Under the pieces are notes generated by a model that had not been told where the DNA came from, did not search any database, and worked only from the letters and a program-made list of their open reading frames with translations. A DNA stretch of 64,000 nt from [Actinomadura] parvosata subsp. kistnae (GTDB lineage Bacteria > Actinomycetota > Actinomycetes > Streptosporangiales > Streptosporangiaceae), in assembly GCF_900323885.1 (NCBI RefSeq), contig NZ_OOHJ01000018.1, positions 2,219,001-2,283,000 of the forward strand. The letters are read 5' to 3'. Positions within the stretch are counted from its first letter, which is position 1, and every line of letters starts with the position of its first letter. Below, piece after piece: positions 26,391 through 40,714 of this stretch. Both the position numbers and the translations under genes were made by a program.

Positions 26391-27362
26391 ATGACCGAGC
26401 AGCCCACACTGGCACAGGTGGCGGCCGCTGCAGGGGTTTCCCCCGCGACCGCATCTCGAGTCCTCACAGGCTCGGTGCGGGTCAGTACCTCGACCCGCCG
26501 CCAAGTCTACGACGCCGTGTCCCGCATGGGATACGTCCGACAACGCGCTCCCCGGGGAACGGCCGCCAAGACCATGGCCGACGGGGTCACAGCAGTCGTC
26601 TGTGATCACTTACCCCGGCTCTTCTCCGAGCCCTACTACGCCAGGCTCCTGTCCGCAGCGGGCGCCGTGATAGCCGAGCACGGCACCCACCTCATGGTGA
26701 CCACCGTCACCCCCACCTCCTCCACGCTGCCCGCCCTATCCGGCGCGGTGCTGATCGTGGGCGCACGAGAGCGTCACCCCCTGGCGATCAAGTTATCCAC
26801 CTCGGGCGTCCCCGTCCGCAACATCGGACGCCCGCCCCACGACCTCAAGCTTCCGTTCGCCGACGTCGACAACCTCGACGGCGGCCGTCAAGCGGCCGAA
26901 CATTTCCTCCTGACGGGCCGCCGTAATGTGGCCGCCATCGGCGGCCCGCCGTCCTTACCCGGCGCCCGCGACCGGCTGGAGGGCCTCGTCCGCACCCTCC
27001 AGGCGGCCGGAGCGCCCGACGTGCCCGTCGCGTACGGTGACTTCACCGCCGCCTCCGGCACCCACGCCATGCAATGGCTGTTACGCCACGCCCCCGGCCT
27101 GGACGCCGTCTTCGTCGCCTCCGACCTCATGGCGGCGGGCGCCATCCAGGCCCTGCGCAGAGCCGGACGCAAGGTGCCGGCGGACGTGGCGGTGATCGGG
27201 TTCGACGACGCCCCGGTCGCCCGGCACACCGTCCCGGCCCTGACCACCATCCGCCAGCCCGTCGAGGAGCTCGCCACGGTCGCCACCCGGCTGCTCCTGA
27301 CGGGGGCCGCGGGGATCGACCCCGTACTCCCGACGGAACTGGTCATCCGTGAGTCGGCTTGA
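26391..27362 (+). CDS. celR: LacI-family repressor of cellulose utilisation (CelR/CebR-like)
   Basis: A 323-residue LacI/GalR regulator. The N-terminal helix-turn-helix is LAQVAAAAGVSPATASRVL with the hinge around residue 50, followed by a periplasmic-binding-like domain (VFVASDLMAAGAIQALRRAG and DVAVIGFDDAPVARHTVPAL). Its own promoter carries the operator TGGGAGCGCTCCCA, also present before three cellulase transcription units downstream (30123, 38063, 38265), which supports the CelR assignment; cellobiose as inducer is family knowledge. The usual cebEFG transporter and beta-glucosidase genes are not in the window. It overlaps the next kinase gene by 14 bases. Confidence 0.9.
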   Translation: MTEQPTLAQVAAAAGVSPATASRVLTGSVRVSTSTRRQVYDAVSRMGYVRQRAPRGTAAKTMADGVTAVVCDHLPRLFSEPYYARLLSAAGAVIAEHGTHLMVTTVTPTSSTLPALSGAVLIVGARERHPLAIKLSTSGVPVRNIGRPPHDLKLPFADVDNLDGGRQAAEHFLLTGRRNVAAIGGPPSLPGARDRLEGLVRTLQAAGAPDVPVAYGDFTAASGTHAMQWLLRHAPGLDAVFVASDLMAAGAIQALRRAGRKVPADVAVIGFDDAPVARHTVPALTTIRQPVEELATVATRLLLTGAAGIDPVLPTELVIRESA

Positions 27363-28635
27363 GCCTGGGGACATCCTGGCCCGCAGGTATCTGTTGCTGG
27401 ACCCGCTGGCCCGCGGAGGCATGTCGGTCATCTGGCGTGCCTTCGACCAGTCACTGCACCGGATGATCGCGGTCAAGGTGCTCACGGCCTCGCTGCACAC
27501 CGACCCGGAGGAACGGGTCAGCGTGCGCAGCGAGGCCCGCGCCGCCGCCAGGTTCATCCACCCCGACTCCATCGACATCTACGACTACGGCGAGACGGTC
27601 ACCACGAGCGGCGGCGTCGCGGCGTACGTCGTGATGCCGCTGCTCGACGGCACGCCGCTGGCCGAGCGCATCGAGAAGGGGCCCCTGCCGTGGCCCGAGG
27701 CGTCGGCCATCGCGCTGCGGCTGGCCCGCGTGCTGATGGCCGGGCACGCCCGCGGCCTCGTGCACCGGGACGTCACGGCGGAGAACGTGCTGCTCACCGC
27801 CGACGGCCCCAAGCTGCTGGACTTCGGCATCGCGGCGTGGGCCGGCGACCCCGACGACGACCGCGGCACCCCTCCCTACGTCGCCCCCGAGCGGCTGCTC
27901 GGCGCGCCGACCCATCCGGCCGTCGACGTGTACGCCCTCGGCGTGCTGCTGCACACCATGCTCACCGGGCGCACGCCGTACCCGGGGACGACGTGGGAGG
28001 AGATCGAGGCGGCGCACCGGACCGCGCCGCCGCCGCGCGTGGCGGGCGTGCCGTACGCGCTGGCCTCGCTCTGCCAGCGCTGCCTGGCGCACGAGCCGGA
28101 GGACCGGCCGACGGCGGCGCAGATCGTCTCGGGGCTGACGAACGTGCTCGGCACCGCGTCGCTGGGCCGCCACGTGCGGCGCGGCCTCACGGTGGCGGGC
28201 TCGGCGGCCGTCGCGCTGTCGGCGCTGCTGTGGTTCCAGCAGGCACCGCCGCCGGAGCCGCCGCCCAGGCTCGTCCAGCCGGCCCCGTCATCAGTGTCAC
28301 CGTCGATGCTGCCCTCACCGTCCCCGACGGCCAGGCTGATCGAGAGCTCACCGAACGCGGTGATCACGGTCGAGCAGGCCGCGGCCGGCTTCACGACCGT
28401 GCTCAGGGCACGCACCCCGTGCGGCGCGACCGACGACGACGTCGTGCTCGACCTCACGCAGGTGCTCCAGAACGCCGTGACGCCGCGGCATGGCCCGTCG
28501 GCGCAGTCGGCGGGCACCAGGGGGCTGCGGCAGAAGCTCTCCGACCGCCTCAGGGAGGGCCGGCTCAGCCCCGCCTGTCTGAGCGAGCTGGAAGCCCGGC
28601 TCGACGACCTGGACACCGCGCTGCGGCACGATTGA
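27349..28635 (+). CDS. membrane Ser/Thr protein kinase (PknB-like)
   Basis: A 428-residue kinase with a GTG start inside celR. Kinase landmarks are the Gly-rich loop LARGGMSVIWRAF, Lys43 (IAVKVL), HRD at 139-141 with HRDVTAENVLL (Asn146, but Thr where the usual catalytic-loop Lys sits) and DFG at 158-160. The activation loop is short. A single transmembrane helix (about 282-298) is followed by a Pro/Ser-rich stalk and a helical outer domain of about 95 residues without PASTA repeats. Co-transcription with celR suggests a link to the cellulose regulon, but this is unproven. Confidence 0.9.
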   Translation: MSRLEPGDILARRYLLLDPLARGGMSVIWRAFDQSLHRMIAVKVLTASLHTDPEERVSVRSEARAAARFIHPDSIDIYDYGETVTTSGGVAAYVVMPLLDGTPLAERIEKGPLPWPEASAIALRLARVLMAGHARGLVHRDVTAENVLLTADGPKLLDFGIAAWAGDPDDDRGTPPYVAPERLLGAPTHPAVDVYALGVLLHTMLTGRTPYPGTTWEEIEAAHRTAPPPRVAGVPYALASLCQRCLAHEPEDRPTAAQIVSGLTNVLGTASLGRHVRRGLTVAGSAAVALSALLWFQQAPPPEPPPRLVQPAPSSVSPSMLPSPSPTARLIESSPNAVITVEQAAAGFTTVLRARTPCGATDDDVVLDLTQVLQNAVTPRHGPSAQSAGTRGLRQKLSDRLREGRLSPACLSELEARLDDLDTALRHD

Positions 28636-28636
28636 T

Positions 28637-28667
28637 GAGGGGTACGGCAGCACCAGCCGTACCCCTC
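28637..28667. terminator. bidirectional terminator between kinase and GH12 locus
   Basis: Perfect 12-bp stem, GAGGGGTACGGC pairing with GCCGTACCCCTC, loop of seven, beginning one base after the kinase stop and 46 bases past the end of the convergent cellulase reading frame. Confidence 0.85.
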
Positions 28668-28712
28668 TGTCGCGCGGGACGGGCCCCTCGCAAAGCGTGC
28701 CCGCGCGAGTCC

Positions 28713-30085
28713 TCACGCGCAGGTGTATCCGCTGGGCACCTGCGTGTTCCCGTCCGGCCGGGTGGCCTGGTAGCCGAACGACGTGCCGGCGCCGGCCGCC
28801 AGGGCGGCGTTGTGGGCGAGGCCCTTGACCGTCACCGTGCCGCCGCTGACGGTGTAGGTGGCGTTCCAGATACCGGTGATCGTGTGCCCGGACGGCAGCG
28901 TGAACGTGACGGTCCAGCCGTTCATCGCGGACGTGCCGCGGTTGGTGACGGTGACCGGCTGGATGACGTACCCGTTGTTCCAGGTGTTCTGGGTGGTGGC
29001 CGTGACGGCGCAGCTCCCGCCGCCCCCGCCGCCGGCCTGGGTGGTCACGGTGACCGTGGCCGAGTCGGGCGAGACGTTGCCGGCGCCGTCCCTGGCCCTG
29101 ATCCGGTAGCGGTAGGTGGTGGACGGGCTCAGGCCGGTGTCGGTGTAGGAGGTGGTGGTGCTGGAGCCGACCCGGGCGAAGGTGTCGCCGGTGGCGCGCA
29201 TGATGTCGTAGCCGGCCACGCCGGTGCCGCCGGAGTCGGTGGAGGCGCCCCACGTCAGGGTGGTGCTGGTCGAGGTGGTGCCGGAGGCGGTGGGGCGCCG
29301 GGGGTGCTCGGCGCCGTGACGTCGGTGCCGCCGCCGCCCGAGCTGAAGGAGAACGCGTTGACGGCGAGCCCGGCGCCGCCGACCCACGGCTCGAAGCCGG
29401 CCTGCACGCTGGTCAGGTACCACGACCGCTGGGCGTAGCCGCGGCTGATCGCGTCGGCGTAGAAGGTGTTGATCGTGAAGTCGAGTGACGAGGCGGGCGA
29501 GGTGCGCACGTACGAGATCACGTTCCAGCCGATGTTGCCGAACCAGACCTGCCAGGTGCCGCCGGCCAGGTTGACGGTGCCGACCTGGGAGCCGACCGGC
29601 TGGATCGAGCCCTGCTTGTTGAGCCAGATCATGATCTCCGCGCCGGTGTTCTGGCCGTCGGTGCGCGGCGTGGGGTCGAACCAGATGTCGTAGGCGGCGT
29701 CCCAGGTGCCGCTGCTCGGGTAGCTCATGCTCACGCTGCTGCGCAGCGAGCCGAACGAGGAGGAGCTGGCCTGCATCGGCAGCCCGCTGCCGGTGCTGCA
29801 GTTGGCGTAGTGGCAGCCGGCGTAGATCGCCGGGTACGACGCGGGGGCGCCGTTGGTCGGCTTGTTGTGCGCCGCCTGGGTGATGGTGAAGCCGCCGTTC
29901 TGGTTGACGTCGATGCACTGGGCCGTGTCGGCGCCCCAGACGTTGTTGATGACGACGTAGCGGCCGTTCTGGACGGTGGTGGAGCCGTACTTCTCGCAGA
30001 TCACCGGAGCGGCCTGCGCCGGGACGGCGAACAGGCCCAGGGCGAGCAGGGCCCCGATGATCAGGTGGATGTGCGCGTGCCTCAT
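28713..30085 (-). pseudogene. GH12 endoglucanase-FN3-CBM2 gene interrupted by a one-base frameshift
   Basis: Read as one gene, this encodes a signal peptide, a GH12 cellulase domain, a fibronectin type III domain and a CBM2 cellulose-binding module ending VPSGYTCA at 28713. Translation from 30085 goes through the GH12 domain and into the FN3 linker (TAPSTPGAP), then slips in a C-rich stretch near 29291-29305 and stops at 29255. The frame one base over continues with TASGTTSTSTTLTWG, exactly the expected FN3 sequence. One missing base explains everything. It may be a recent mutation, a phase-variable tract or a sequencing error. The GH12 part alone could still be a secreted, CBM-less enzyme. 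Confidence 0.8.
29255..30085 (-). CDS. GH12 endoglucanase catalytic domain (truncated by frameshift)
   Basis: The reading frame as it stands: 276 residues. A signal peptide (LIIGALLALGLFAVPAQA, about 24 residues) is followed by a GH12 domain with the nucleophile region GAEIMIWLNKQG and the acid/base region QAGFEPWVGGAGLAV, about residues 25-245. The last 20 residues (Pro-rich) are out of frame with the former FN3 domain. It would cut internal beta-1,4-glucan bonds outside the cell. The CelR palindrome lies 38 bases upstream of the start. Confidence 0.82.
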   Translation of the reverse strand: MRHAHIHLIIGALLALGLFAVPAQAAPVICEKYGSTTVQNGRYVVINNVWGADTAQCIDVNQNGGFTITQAAHNKPTNGAPASYPAIYAGCHYANCSTGSGLPMQASSSSFGSLRSSVSMSYPSSGTWDAAYDIWFDPTPRTDGQNTGAEIMIWLNKQGSIQPVGSQVGTVNLAGGTWQVWFGNIGWNVISYVRTSPASSLDFTINTFYADAISRGYAQRSWYLTSVQAGFEPWVGGAGLAVNAFSFSSGGGGTDVTAPSTPGAPPPPAPPRPAPP

Positions 30086-30122
30086 GGCGTGTTGCTCCCG
30101 CCTCTCTGACAGGGGAGTGTAG

Positions 30123-30136
30123 TGGGAGCGCTCCCA
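30123..30136. promoter_or_regulatory. CelR/CebR operator before the GH12 gene
   Basis: Perfect TGGGAGCGCTCCCA, 38 bases upstream of the leftward GH12 start and about 240 bases upstream of the rightward LPMO start. It most directly serves GH12; whether it also controls the LPMO gene cannot be told. Confidence 0.9.
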
Positions 30137-30321
30137 GCGTTCAGCCTCCTTGGGGGTCACGAACGCGGCAAGCACGTACGCATCCGCCGATCAAGAGCGG
30201 GCCTGGCCACCAGCGGAAACCATGACCAAGATCGGCTGAAAGTTTCACCCGACGTTGTCGGACCCGGGTAGAACGTGATTCAATGCGCCTGCCGGGCGGG
30301 CAGGTCATGGGCAGGTTCTCC

Positions 30322-30357
30322 TTTGTCGTCAGCTTTGTCGTCAGCACTGTCGTCAGC
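30322..30357 (+). repeat. 12-bp triple repeat in the LPMO leader
   Basis: Three adjacent 12-base units, TTTGTCGTCAGC twice and ACTGTCGTCAGC once, directly before the ribosome site of the LPMO gene. In the LPMO frame they would read as Ser-rich repeats, but the signal peptide starts downstream, so they are probably untranslated leader. Confidence 0.85.
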
Positions 30358-30373
30358 ACAAGGGAATGCCCAC

Positions 30374-31432
30374 ATGAAGTTATTCAAGTCGGCGGCGATC
30401 ACCGCCGTCCTGGTCCTGATCACCTCTGTTCTGATGGCGCCCACACAGGCACAGGCGCACGGGGTCTCGATGTTCCCCGGCAGCCGCACGTTCCTGTGCT
30501 GGCAGGACGGCCTGCGTGAGAACGGCCAGATCCAGCCCTACAACCCGGCATGTGCCGCCGCGGTCAACCAGAGCGGCGCCACCCCCCTGTACAACTGGTT
30601 CGCGGTGCTGCGCTCCGACGGCGCCGGCCGGACCTCCGGGTTCATCCCCGACGGGCAGATCTGCAGCGGCGGCACCGGCGGGCCCTACGACTTCACCGCC
30701 TACAACGCCGTCCGCTCCGACTGGCCGCTGACCCACCTCACCTCCGGCGCCAGCATCCAGATGCGGCACAGCAACTGGGCGCAGCACCCCGGCAAGTTCG
30801 ACTACTACGTCACCAAGAACGGCTGGAACCCCAACGCGCCGCTCAAGTGGTCCGACCTGGAGCTGTTCGGCAGCGTCACCAACCCGCCCGCCAGCGGCGG
30901 CCCCGGCGGGCTCAACTACTACTACTGGAACGCCCAGCTCCCCTCCGGCAAGAGCGGCCGGCACATCATCTTCACGCACTGGATCCGCTCCGACAGCAGC
31001 GAGAACTTCTACAGCTGCTCCGACGTCACCTTCGACGGCGGCAACGGCCAGGTCACCGGCGTCGGCCCCGGCGGCAGCACGCCCGACCCCGGCCAGACCG
31101 GCACGCCCACGCCTCCTCCCCCGGGCGCCTGCACGGCCACGTGGAAGGCCACCAGCACCGGCTGGGCCGGCCACTTCCAGGGCGAGGTGACCGTCAAGAA
31201 CACCGGCTCCAGCGCCATCAACGGCTGGACGGTCAAATGGACCTACGCCAACGGTGAGGGCTTCGACGGCTCGCCGTGGAACGGCGTGCTGACCGGGCAG
31301 CCGCCCAACGTGACCGTCAAGAACGCCACCTACAACGGCCAGCTCGCGGCGAACGCGTCCACCACGTTCGGGTTCAACGCGACCGGCTCCGTCCCGACCA
31401 CCGCACCCACCCTGACCTGCACCAGCCCGTGA
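30374..31432 (+). CDS. secreted AA10 lytic polysaccharide monooxygenase with CBM2
   Basis: A 352-residue copper monooxygenase acting on cellulose. The ATG at 30374 gives a proper signal peptide (1-28, cleavage after AQA) that exposes His29 as N-terminal residue; His29 and His138 (SNWAQHPGKF) form the copper-binding histidine brace. The AA10 domain (29-235) closely resembles Streptomyces CelS2 (MFPGSRTFLCWQDG, YNWFAVLRSDGAGR, NFYSCSDVTFDGGNGQVTG), a C1-oxidising cellulose LPMO. A Gly/Pro/Thr linker and a CBM2 (about 255-350) follow. Longer in-frame starts upstream would destroy the N-terminal His and are rejected. Confidence 0.94.
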   Translation: MKLFKSAAITAVLVLITSVLMAPTQAQAHGVSMFPGSRTFLCWQDGLRENGQIQPYNPACAAAVNQSGATPLYNWFAVLRSDGAGRTSGFIPDGQICSGGTGGPYDFTAYNAVRSDWPLTHLTSGASIQMRHSNWAQHPGKFDYYVTKNGWNPNAPLKWSDLELFGSVTNPPASGGPGGLNYYYWNAQLPSGKSGRHIIFTHWIRSDSSENFYSCSDVTFDGGNGQVTGVGPGGSTPDPGQTGTPTPPPPGACTATWKATSTGWAGHFQGEVTVKNTGSSAINGWTVKWTYANGEGFDGSPWNGVLTGQPPNVTVKNATYNGQLAANASTTFGFNATGSVPTTAPTLTCTSP

Positions 31433-31953
31433 TCAAAACCCGTCGCGGGCGCATCGCGGCGATCGTCACCCTGGCCGGCGTCGTGCTGGCCGGGGTGACG
31501 TTTCTCGTTGCGAGGCAGCCGTCATCCAAGCTCGACGAGGAGCTCGCCGCCCAGGTGACCCTGATCCTCGAGCAGGCGTCACCCGGCGAGCACCACGCCC
31601 ACGGCCACAGCTTCGACTCCCGCGTCGTGTGCGCCGTGGAGCCTTTCGGCACCGAGCCCCCGGACGCGACCTCGCTGGTGCAGGTGCGCTGGGTCTACGC
31701 CCGCCACATGTGCGCGGTCACCGGCGAGAGCCCCGACTGGGCCGAGTCCGTCCGCGCCTCCGGGCCGATCGCCGTCAAGATCGACATCCCGCCCGAGGTC
31801 CGCGTGCCCAAGGCCGGGCCCGGCTATCCGGACCGGGTCAGGCAGCTCATCCCGGCCCGCTACCACAAGCTGGCGTTCGAGGACTTCCAGGACGACTCGG
31901 CGATCGAGGCGGCCCGCGAACGCTTCGCGCTGGTGTCCTCGACCGCGAAGTAG
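31429..31953 (+). CDS. small membrane-anchored or exported protein of unknown function
   Basis: A 174-residue protein whose GTG overlaps the LPMO stop (GTGA), so it is made from the LPMO transcript. A basic start (KTRRGR) and one hydrophobic helix (about 8-28, IAAIVTLAGVVLAGVTFLVA) anchor it; the outer part contains HHAHGHSF (about 53-60) and two Cys (about 67 and 89) that could form a disulfide. The His-rich stretch could bind metal, tempting given the copper enzyme upstream, but this is speculation. No family recognised. Confidence 0.82.
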   Translation: MIKTRRGRIAAIVTLAGVVLAGVTFLVARQPSSKLDEELAAQVTLILEQASPGEHHAHGHSFDSRVVCAVEPFGTEPPDATSLVQVRWVYARHMCAVTGESPDWAESVRASGPIAVKIDIPPEVRVPKAGPGYPDRVRQLIPARYHKLAFEDFQDDSAIEAARERFALVSSTAK

Positions 31954-31984
31954 GCGCCCCATACGGAAGTAGGCGCCCCATACG
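31947..31984. repeat. 19-bp direct repeat over a stop codon
   Basis: Two exact copies of GAAGTAGGCGCCCCATACG (31947-31965 and 31966-31984). The TAG in the first copy is the stop codon of the preceding gene. Confidence 0.85.
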
Positions 31985-32049
31985 AACCGGCCCGTGCACC
32001 GGCGCCGGCCCGCTCCTCCTCCCGTCCGCTCCCGCTCCGCGGGGCGGTC

Positions 32050-32167
32050 GGGCGGGCGGGTGGTCGGGTGGGTGGAAAAACGGGGCGCGACCGGGTGGGT
32101 GGGCGGGCAGAAAAACGGGACGCGACCGGGTGGGTGGGCGGGCAGAAAAACGGACGCGGCCGGGTGG
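32050..32167 (+). repeat. G-rich tandem repeat with G-quadruplex motifs
   Basis: The 365-base gap between the LPMO operon and GH9 holds a 34-35-base tandem repeat (units starting about 32065, 32091 and 32126) with A5 spacers. It contains GGGTGGGTGGGCGGG twice (32093-32107, 32128-32142), a canonical G-quadruplex sequence with one-base loops, and a third candidate at 32050-32068 (G-runs with loops of 1, 1 and 5). No gene is seen in this gap. Confidence 0.85.
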
Positions 32168-32282
32168 AGGTTCCGGCCGCGTCCGTCCCATCCGGGCGGG
32201 GATGGTTCTTTGGGGCAGGGATCAGATGGGTTAGTGCCTCACCTCCTCATACGCACCTGTTGATCGGGCGGTTCAGTTGGAG

Positions 32283-32310
32283 CCGCCCCGCCGCTGTTGC
32301 GGCGGGGCGG
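32283..32310. terminator. terminator downstream of the GH48-GH9 operon
   Basis: Perfect 12-bp stem CCGCCCCGCCGC / GCGGCGGGGCGG with loop TGTT, nine bases past the GH9 stop. Confidence 0.88.
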
Positions 32311-32318
32311 AGTTCGGG

Positions 32319-38038
<5,720 letters not shown>

Positions 38039-38062
38039 GAGGTCTCCATGGGAGTAGGGGTG

Positions 38063-38076
38063 TGGGAGCGCTCCCA
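38063..38076. promoter_or_regulatory. CelR/CebR operator before the GH48-GH9 operon
   Basis: Perfect TGGGAGCGCTCCCA, 25 bases upstream of the GH48 start. Confidence 0.92.
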
Positions 38077-38264
38077 AAGTGGATTGTGGGTGCCCTCCGG
38101 CGTATGTCAACGGAATGGCATCCCGGTAACCCTCGTGTTTCCTCTCACCAGGCTGGCCAGGATGAAAGTTTCATCCCCGTTCCGGGGCATTCAACGAGCA
38201 TGCGGGGCGGTGGACACCTTCTGGAAACGGGGCCGATTTACACAGCCCCGGCCGCGGCACACCA

Positions 38265-38278
38265 TGGGAGCGCTCCCA
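38265..38278. promoter_or_regulatory. CelR/CebR operator before GH6
   Basis: Perfect TGGGAGCGCTCCCA, 28 bases upstream of the GH6 start. It is the second box in the 267-base divergent region, so each direction has its own site. Confidence 0.92.
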
Positions 38279-38305
38279 GCCATCTAGCACTGGAGATGAT
38301 CGCTC

Positions 38306-40663
38306 GTGAGACTCCACCGCGGCCTCCGCAAATGGGCCGTGACCATGACCGCCGCGAGTGTCGCGGCCTTAGGCCTCGTCGTCGGACAGACCTCAGCCGC
38401 CAACGCCGCCGTCGCCTGCGACGTGACCTACACAGCCAACTCGTGGACGAGCAGCCCTGGTCAGGGCGGATTCACCGCGAACATCACGCTGAAGAACACC
38501 GGCGACCCGCTCACCTCCTGGTCTCTGGCCTTCGACTACCCGACCACAGGCCAGAAGTACACCCCGTCCGGCTGGGGCGCGAACTGGAGCCAGTCCGGCA
38601 CCACCGTGACCGGGACCAACATGTCCTACAACGGCAGCCTGGCCACCGGCGCGTCGGTCTCCATCGGCTTCAACGGCACCTGGACCGGCACCAACCCGAA
38701 CCCGACCTCCTTCAAGGTCAACAACACCACCTGCGGCGGCACCGGCCCGACCACCCCCACCGTGGTCACCTCCTCCAGCGCGGTGGCGGTCAACGAGGGC
38801 GGCACGGCCACGTTCACGGCCCGGCTCTCCTCCGCGCCGAGCTCGAACGTCACCGTCACCACCGCCCGGACCAGCGGTGACACGGACCTGACCGTCAGCT
38901 CCGGCGCCTCGCTCACCTTCACCCCGAGCAACTGGAGCACCCCGCAGACCGTCACCCTGGCCGCCGCCCAGGACTCCGACACCACCGCGGGCACCGCCGC
39001 CTTCAGCGTCGGCGGCACCGGCGTCACGGGCGTCACCGTCAACGCCACCGAGGTGGACGACGACGCCACCGTCGAGCAGTCGATCATCGTCTCGCCGACC
39101 TCGGTGACCGTCCCCGAGGGCTCGACCGGCACGTTCACCGCGCGCCTGGCCGCCCAGCCCACCTCCAGCGTGACCGTCACCACGACGGCCGGCAGCGGCG
39201 ACAGCAGCATCACCGTCAGCTCCGGCGCCTCGCTGACCTTCAGCACGTCGAACTGGAACACCCCGCAGACGGTCACCCTGGCCGCCGCGCAGGACTCCGA
39301 CACGACCAACGGCAGCCGCACCTTCACCGTCGCCGCGACCGGCCTGACCTCCCGCACGGTCACCGCCACCGAGGCCGACGACGACGGCGGCACCAACCCC
39401 ACCCACGTGGAGAACCCGTACGCCGGCGCCACCGGCTACGTCAACCCCAACTGGAGCGCCAAGGCCGCGGCCGAGCCCGGCGGCTCCGCCGTGGCCAACA
39501 CCTCCACCGCCGTGTGGATGGACCGCATCGCCGCCATCGCCGGCTCCTCCTCCGCGATGGGCCTGCGCGCCCACCTCGACGAGGCCGTCCGGCAGGACGC
39601 CGCCAACGGCTCCGCGCCGCTGACCATCCAGATCGTCATCTACGACCTGCCCAACCGCGACTGCTCGGCCCTGGCCTCCAACGGTGAGCTGCTCATCTCG
39701 CAGGACGGCTTCAACCGCTACAAGACCGAGTACATCGACCCGATCGCGGCCATCATGCGCGACTCCGCCTACGCGAACCTGCGCATCGTCACGATCATCG
39801 AGCCGGACTCGCTGCCGAACCTCGTCACCAACATCAACAGCTTCGAGAAGTGCCGCGAGGCCAACGGCGCCGGCGGCTACCGCGACGGCGTCCGCTACGC
39901 CCTCAACCAGCTGCACGCCATCCCGAACGTCTACACCTACATCGACGCCGGCCACCACGCCTGGCTCGGCTGGGACTCGAACTTCCAGCCCGTCGTGAAC
40001 CTGTTCTACGAGACCGTCGCCGGCACCACCGCGGGCGTCGACAGCGTGGACGGCTTCATCGTCAACACCGCCAACTACGGCGCCACGACCGAGCCGTACT
40101 TCACCATCAACACCACGGTCCCGCCGAACAACACCTCGGTCCGGCAGTCCAAGTGGGTGGACTGGAACTGGTACGTGGACGAGCAGAGCTTCGCCATCGC
40201 CCTGCGCAACGCCCTGGTCGCCAAGGGCTTCCGCTCCGGGCTCGGCATGCTGATCGACACCTCCCGCAACGGCTGGGGCGGCAGCGCCCGCCCGTCCGGC
40301 CCGAGCACGGCGACCAACGTGGACGACTTCGTCAACCAGTCGCGCATCGACCGCCGCATCCACGCCGGCAACTGGTGCAACCAGTCCGGTGCCGGCATGG
40401 GCGCCCGGCCGACCGCCGCTCCCGCCAGCGGTCTGGACGCCTACGTCTGGATCAAGCCGCCGGGCGAGTCCGACGGCGCCAGCACCGACATCCCGAACGA
40501 CGAGGGCAAGAAGTTCGACCGGATGTGCGACCCGACGTACACCGGCAACAGCCTCAACGGCAACAACATGTCGGGTGCCAAGGGCGGCGCGCCGCTGTCG
40601 GGCCAGTGGTTCTCCGCCCAGTTCAGGGAGCTCCTGGCCAACGCGTACCCGCCGATCAACTGA
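38306..40663 (+). CDS. GH6 cellobiohydrolase with CBM2 and two Calx-beta-like repeats
   Basis: A 785-residue secreted exocellulase, GTG start with GGAG about 10 bases upstream. Signal peptide about 1-34; CBM2 35-140, very similar to the CBM2 of the divergent GH48; two Calx-beta-like domains about 155-260 and 268-375, each with SSGASLTF and TPQTVTLAAAQDSDTT; GH6 domain about 385-785 with the Asp region VIYDLPNRDCSA, catalytic RIVTIIEPDSLPNL, and late LIDTSRNGWGG. It releases cellobiose from non-reducing ends, complementing GH48. Confidence 0.95.
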   Translation: MRLHRGLRKWAVTMTAASVAALGLVVGQTSAANAAVACDVTYTANSWTSSPGQGGFTANITLKNTGDPLTSWSLAFDYPTTGQKYTPSGWGANWSQSGTTVTGTNMSYNGSLATGASVSIGFNGTWTGTNPNPTSFKVNNTTCGGTGPTTPTVVTSSSAVAVNEGGTATFTARLSSAPSSNVTVTTARTSGDTDLTVSSGASLTFTPSNWSTPQTVTLAAAQDSDTTAGTAAFSVGGTGVTGVTVNATEVDDDATVEQSIIVSPTSVTVPEGSTGTFTARLAAQPTSSVTVTTTAGSGDSSITVSSGASLTFSTSNWNTPQTVTLAAAQDSDTTNGSRTFTVAATGLTSRTVTATEADDDGGTNPTHVENPYAGATGYVNPNWSAKAAAEPGGSAVANTSTAVWMDRIAAIAGSSSAMGLRAHLDEAVRQDAANGSAPLTIQIVIYDLPNRDCSALASNGELLISQDGFNRYKTEYIDPIAAIMRDSAYANLRIVTIIEPDSLPNLVTNINSFEKCREANGAGGYRDGVRYALNQLHAIPNVYTYIDAGHHAWLGWDSNFQPVVNLFYETVAGTTAGVDSVDGFIVNTANYGATTEPYFTINTTVPPNNTSVRQSKWVDWNWYVDEQSFAIALRNALVAKGFRSGLGMLIDTSRNGWGGSARPSGPSTATNVDDFVNQSRIDRRIHAGNWCNQSGAGMGARPTAAPASGLDAYVWIKPPGESDGASTDIPNDEGKKFDRMCDPTYTGNSLNGNNMSGAKGGAPLSGQWFSAQFRELLANAYPPIN

Positions 40664-40714
40664 AGGGACCCGGCCGGCCGGGGACCCGCCTGACCCGGGC
40701 CCCCGACCGGCCAG

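Noticed and set aside
23955-26609. Very long open frame (884 codons) on the minus strand opposite the penicillin-binding protein
   Set aside because: It is the antisense shadow of a high-GC gene; its composition is Arg/Leu/Val/Gly/Ala-rich without motifs, and the plus strand has the full PBP signature set.
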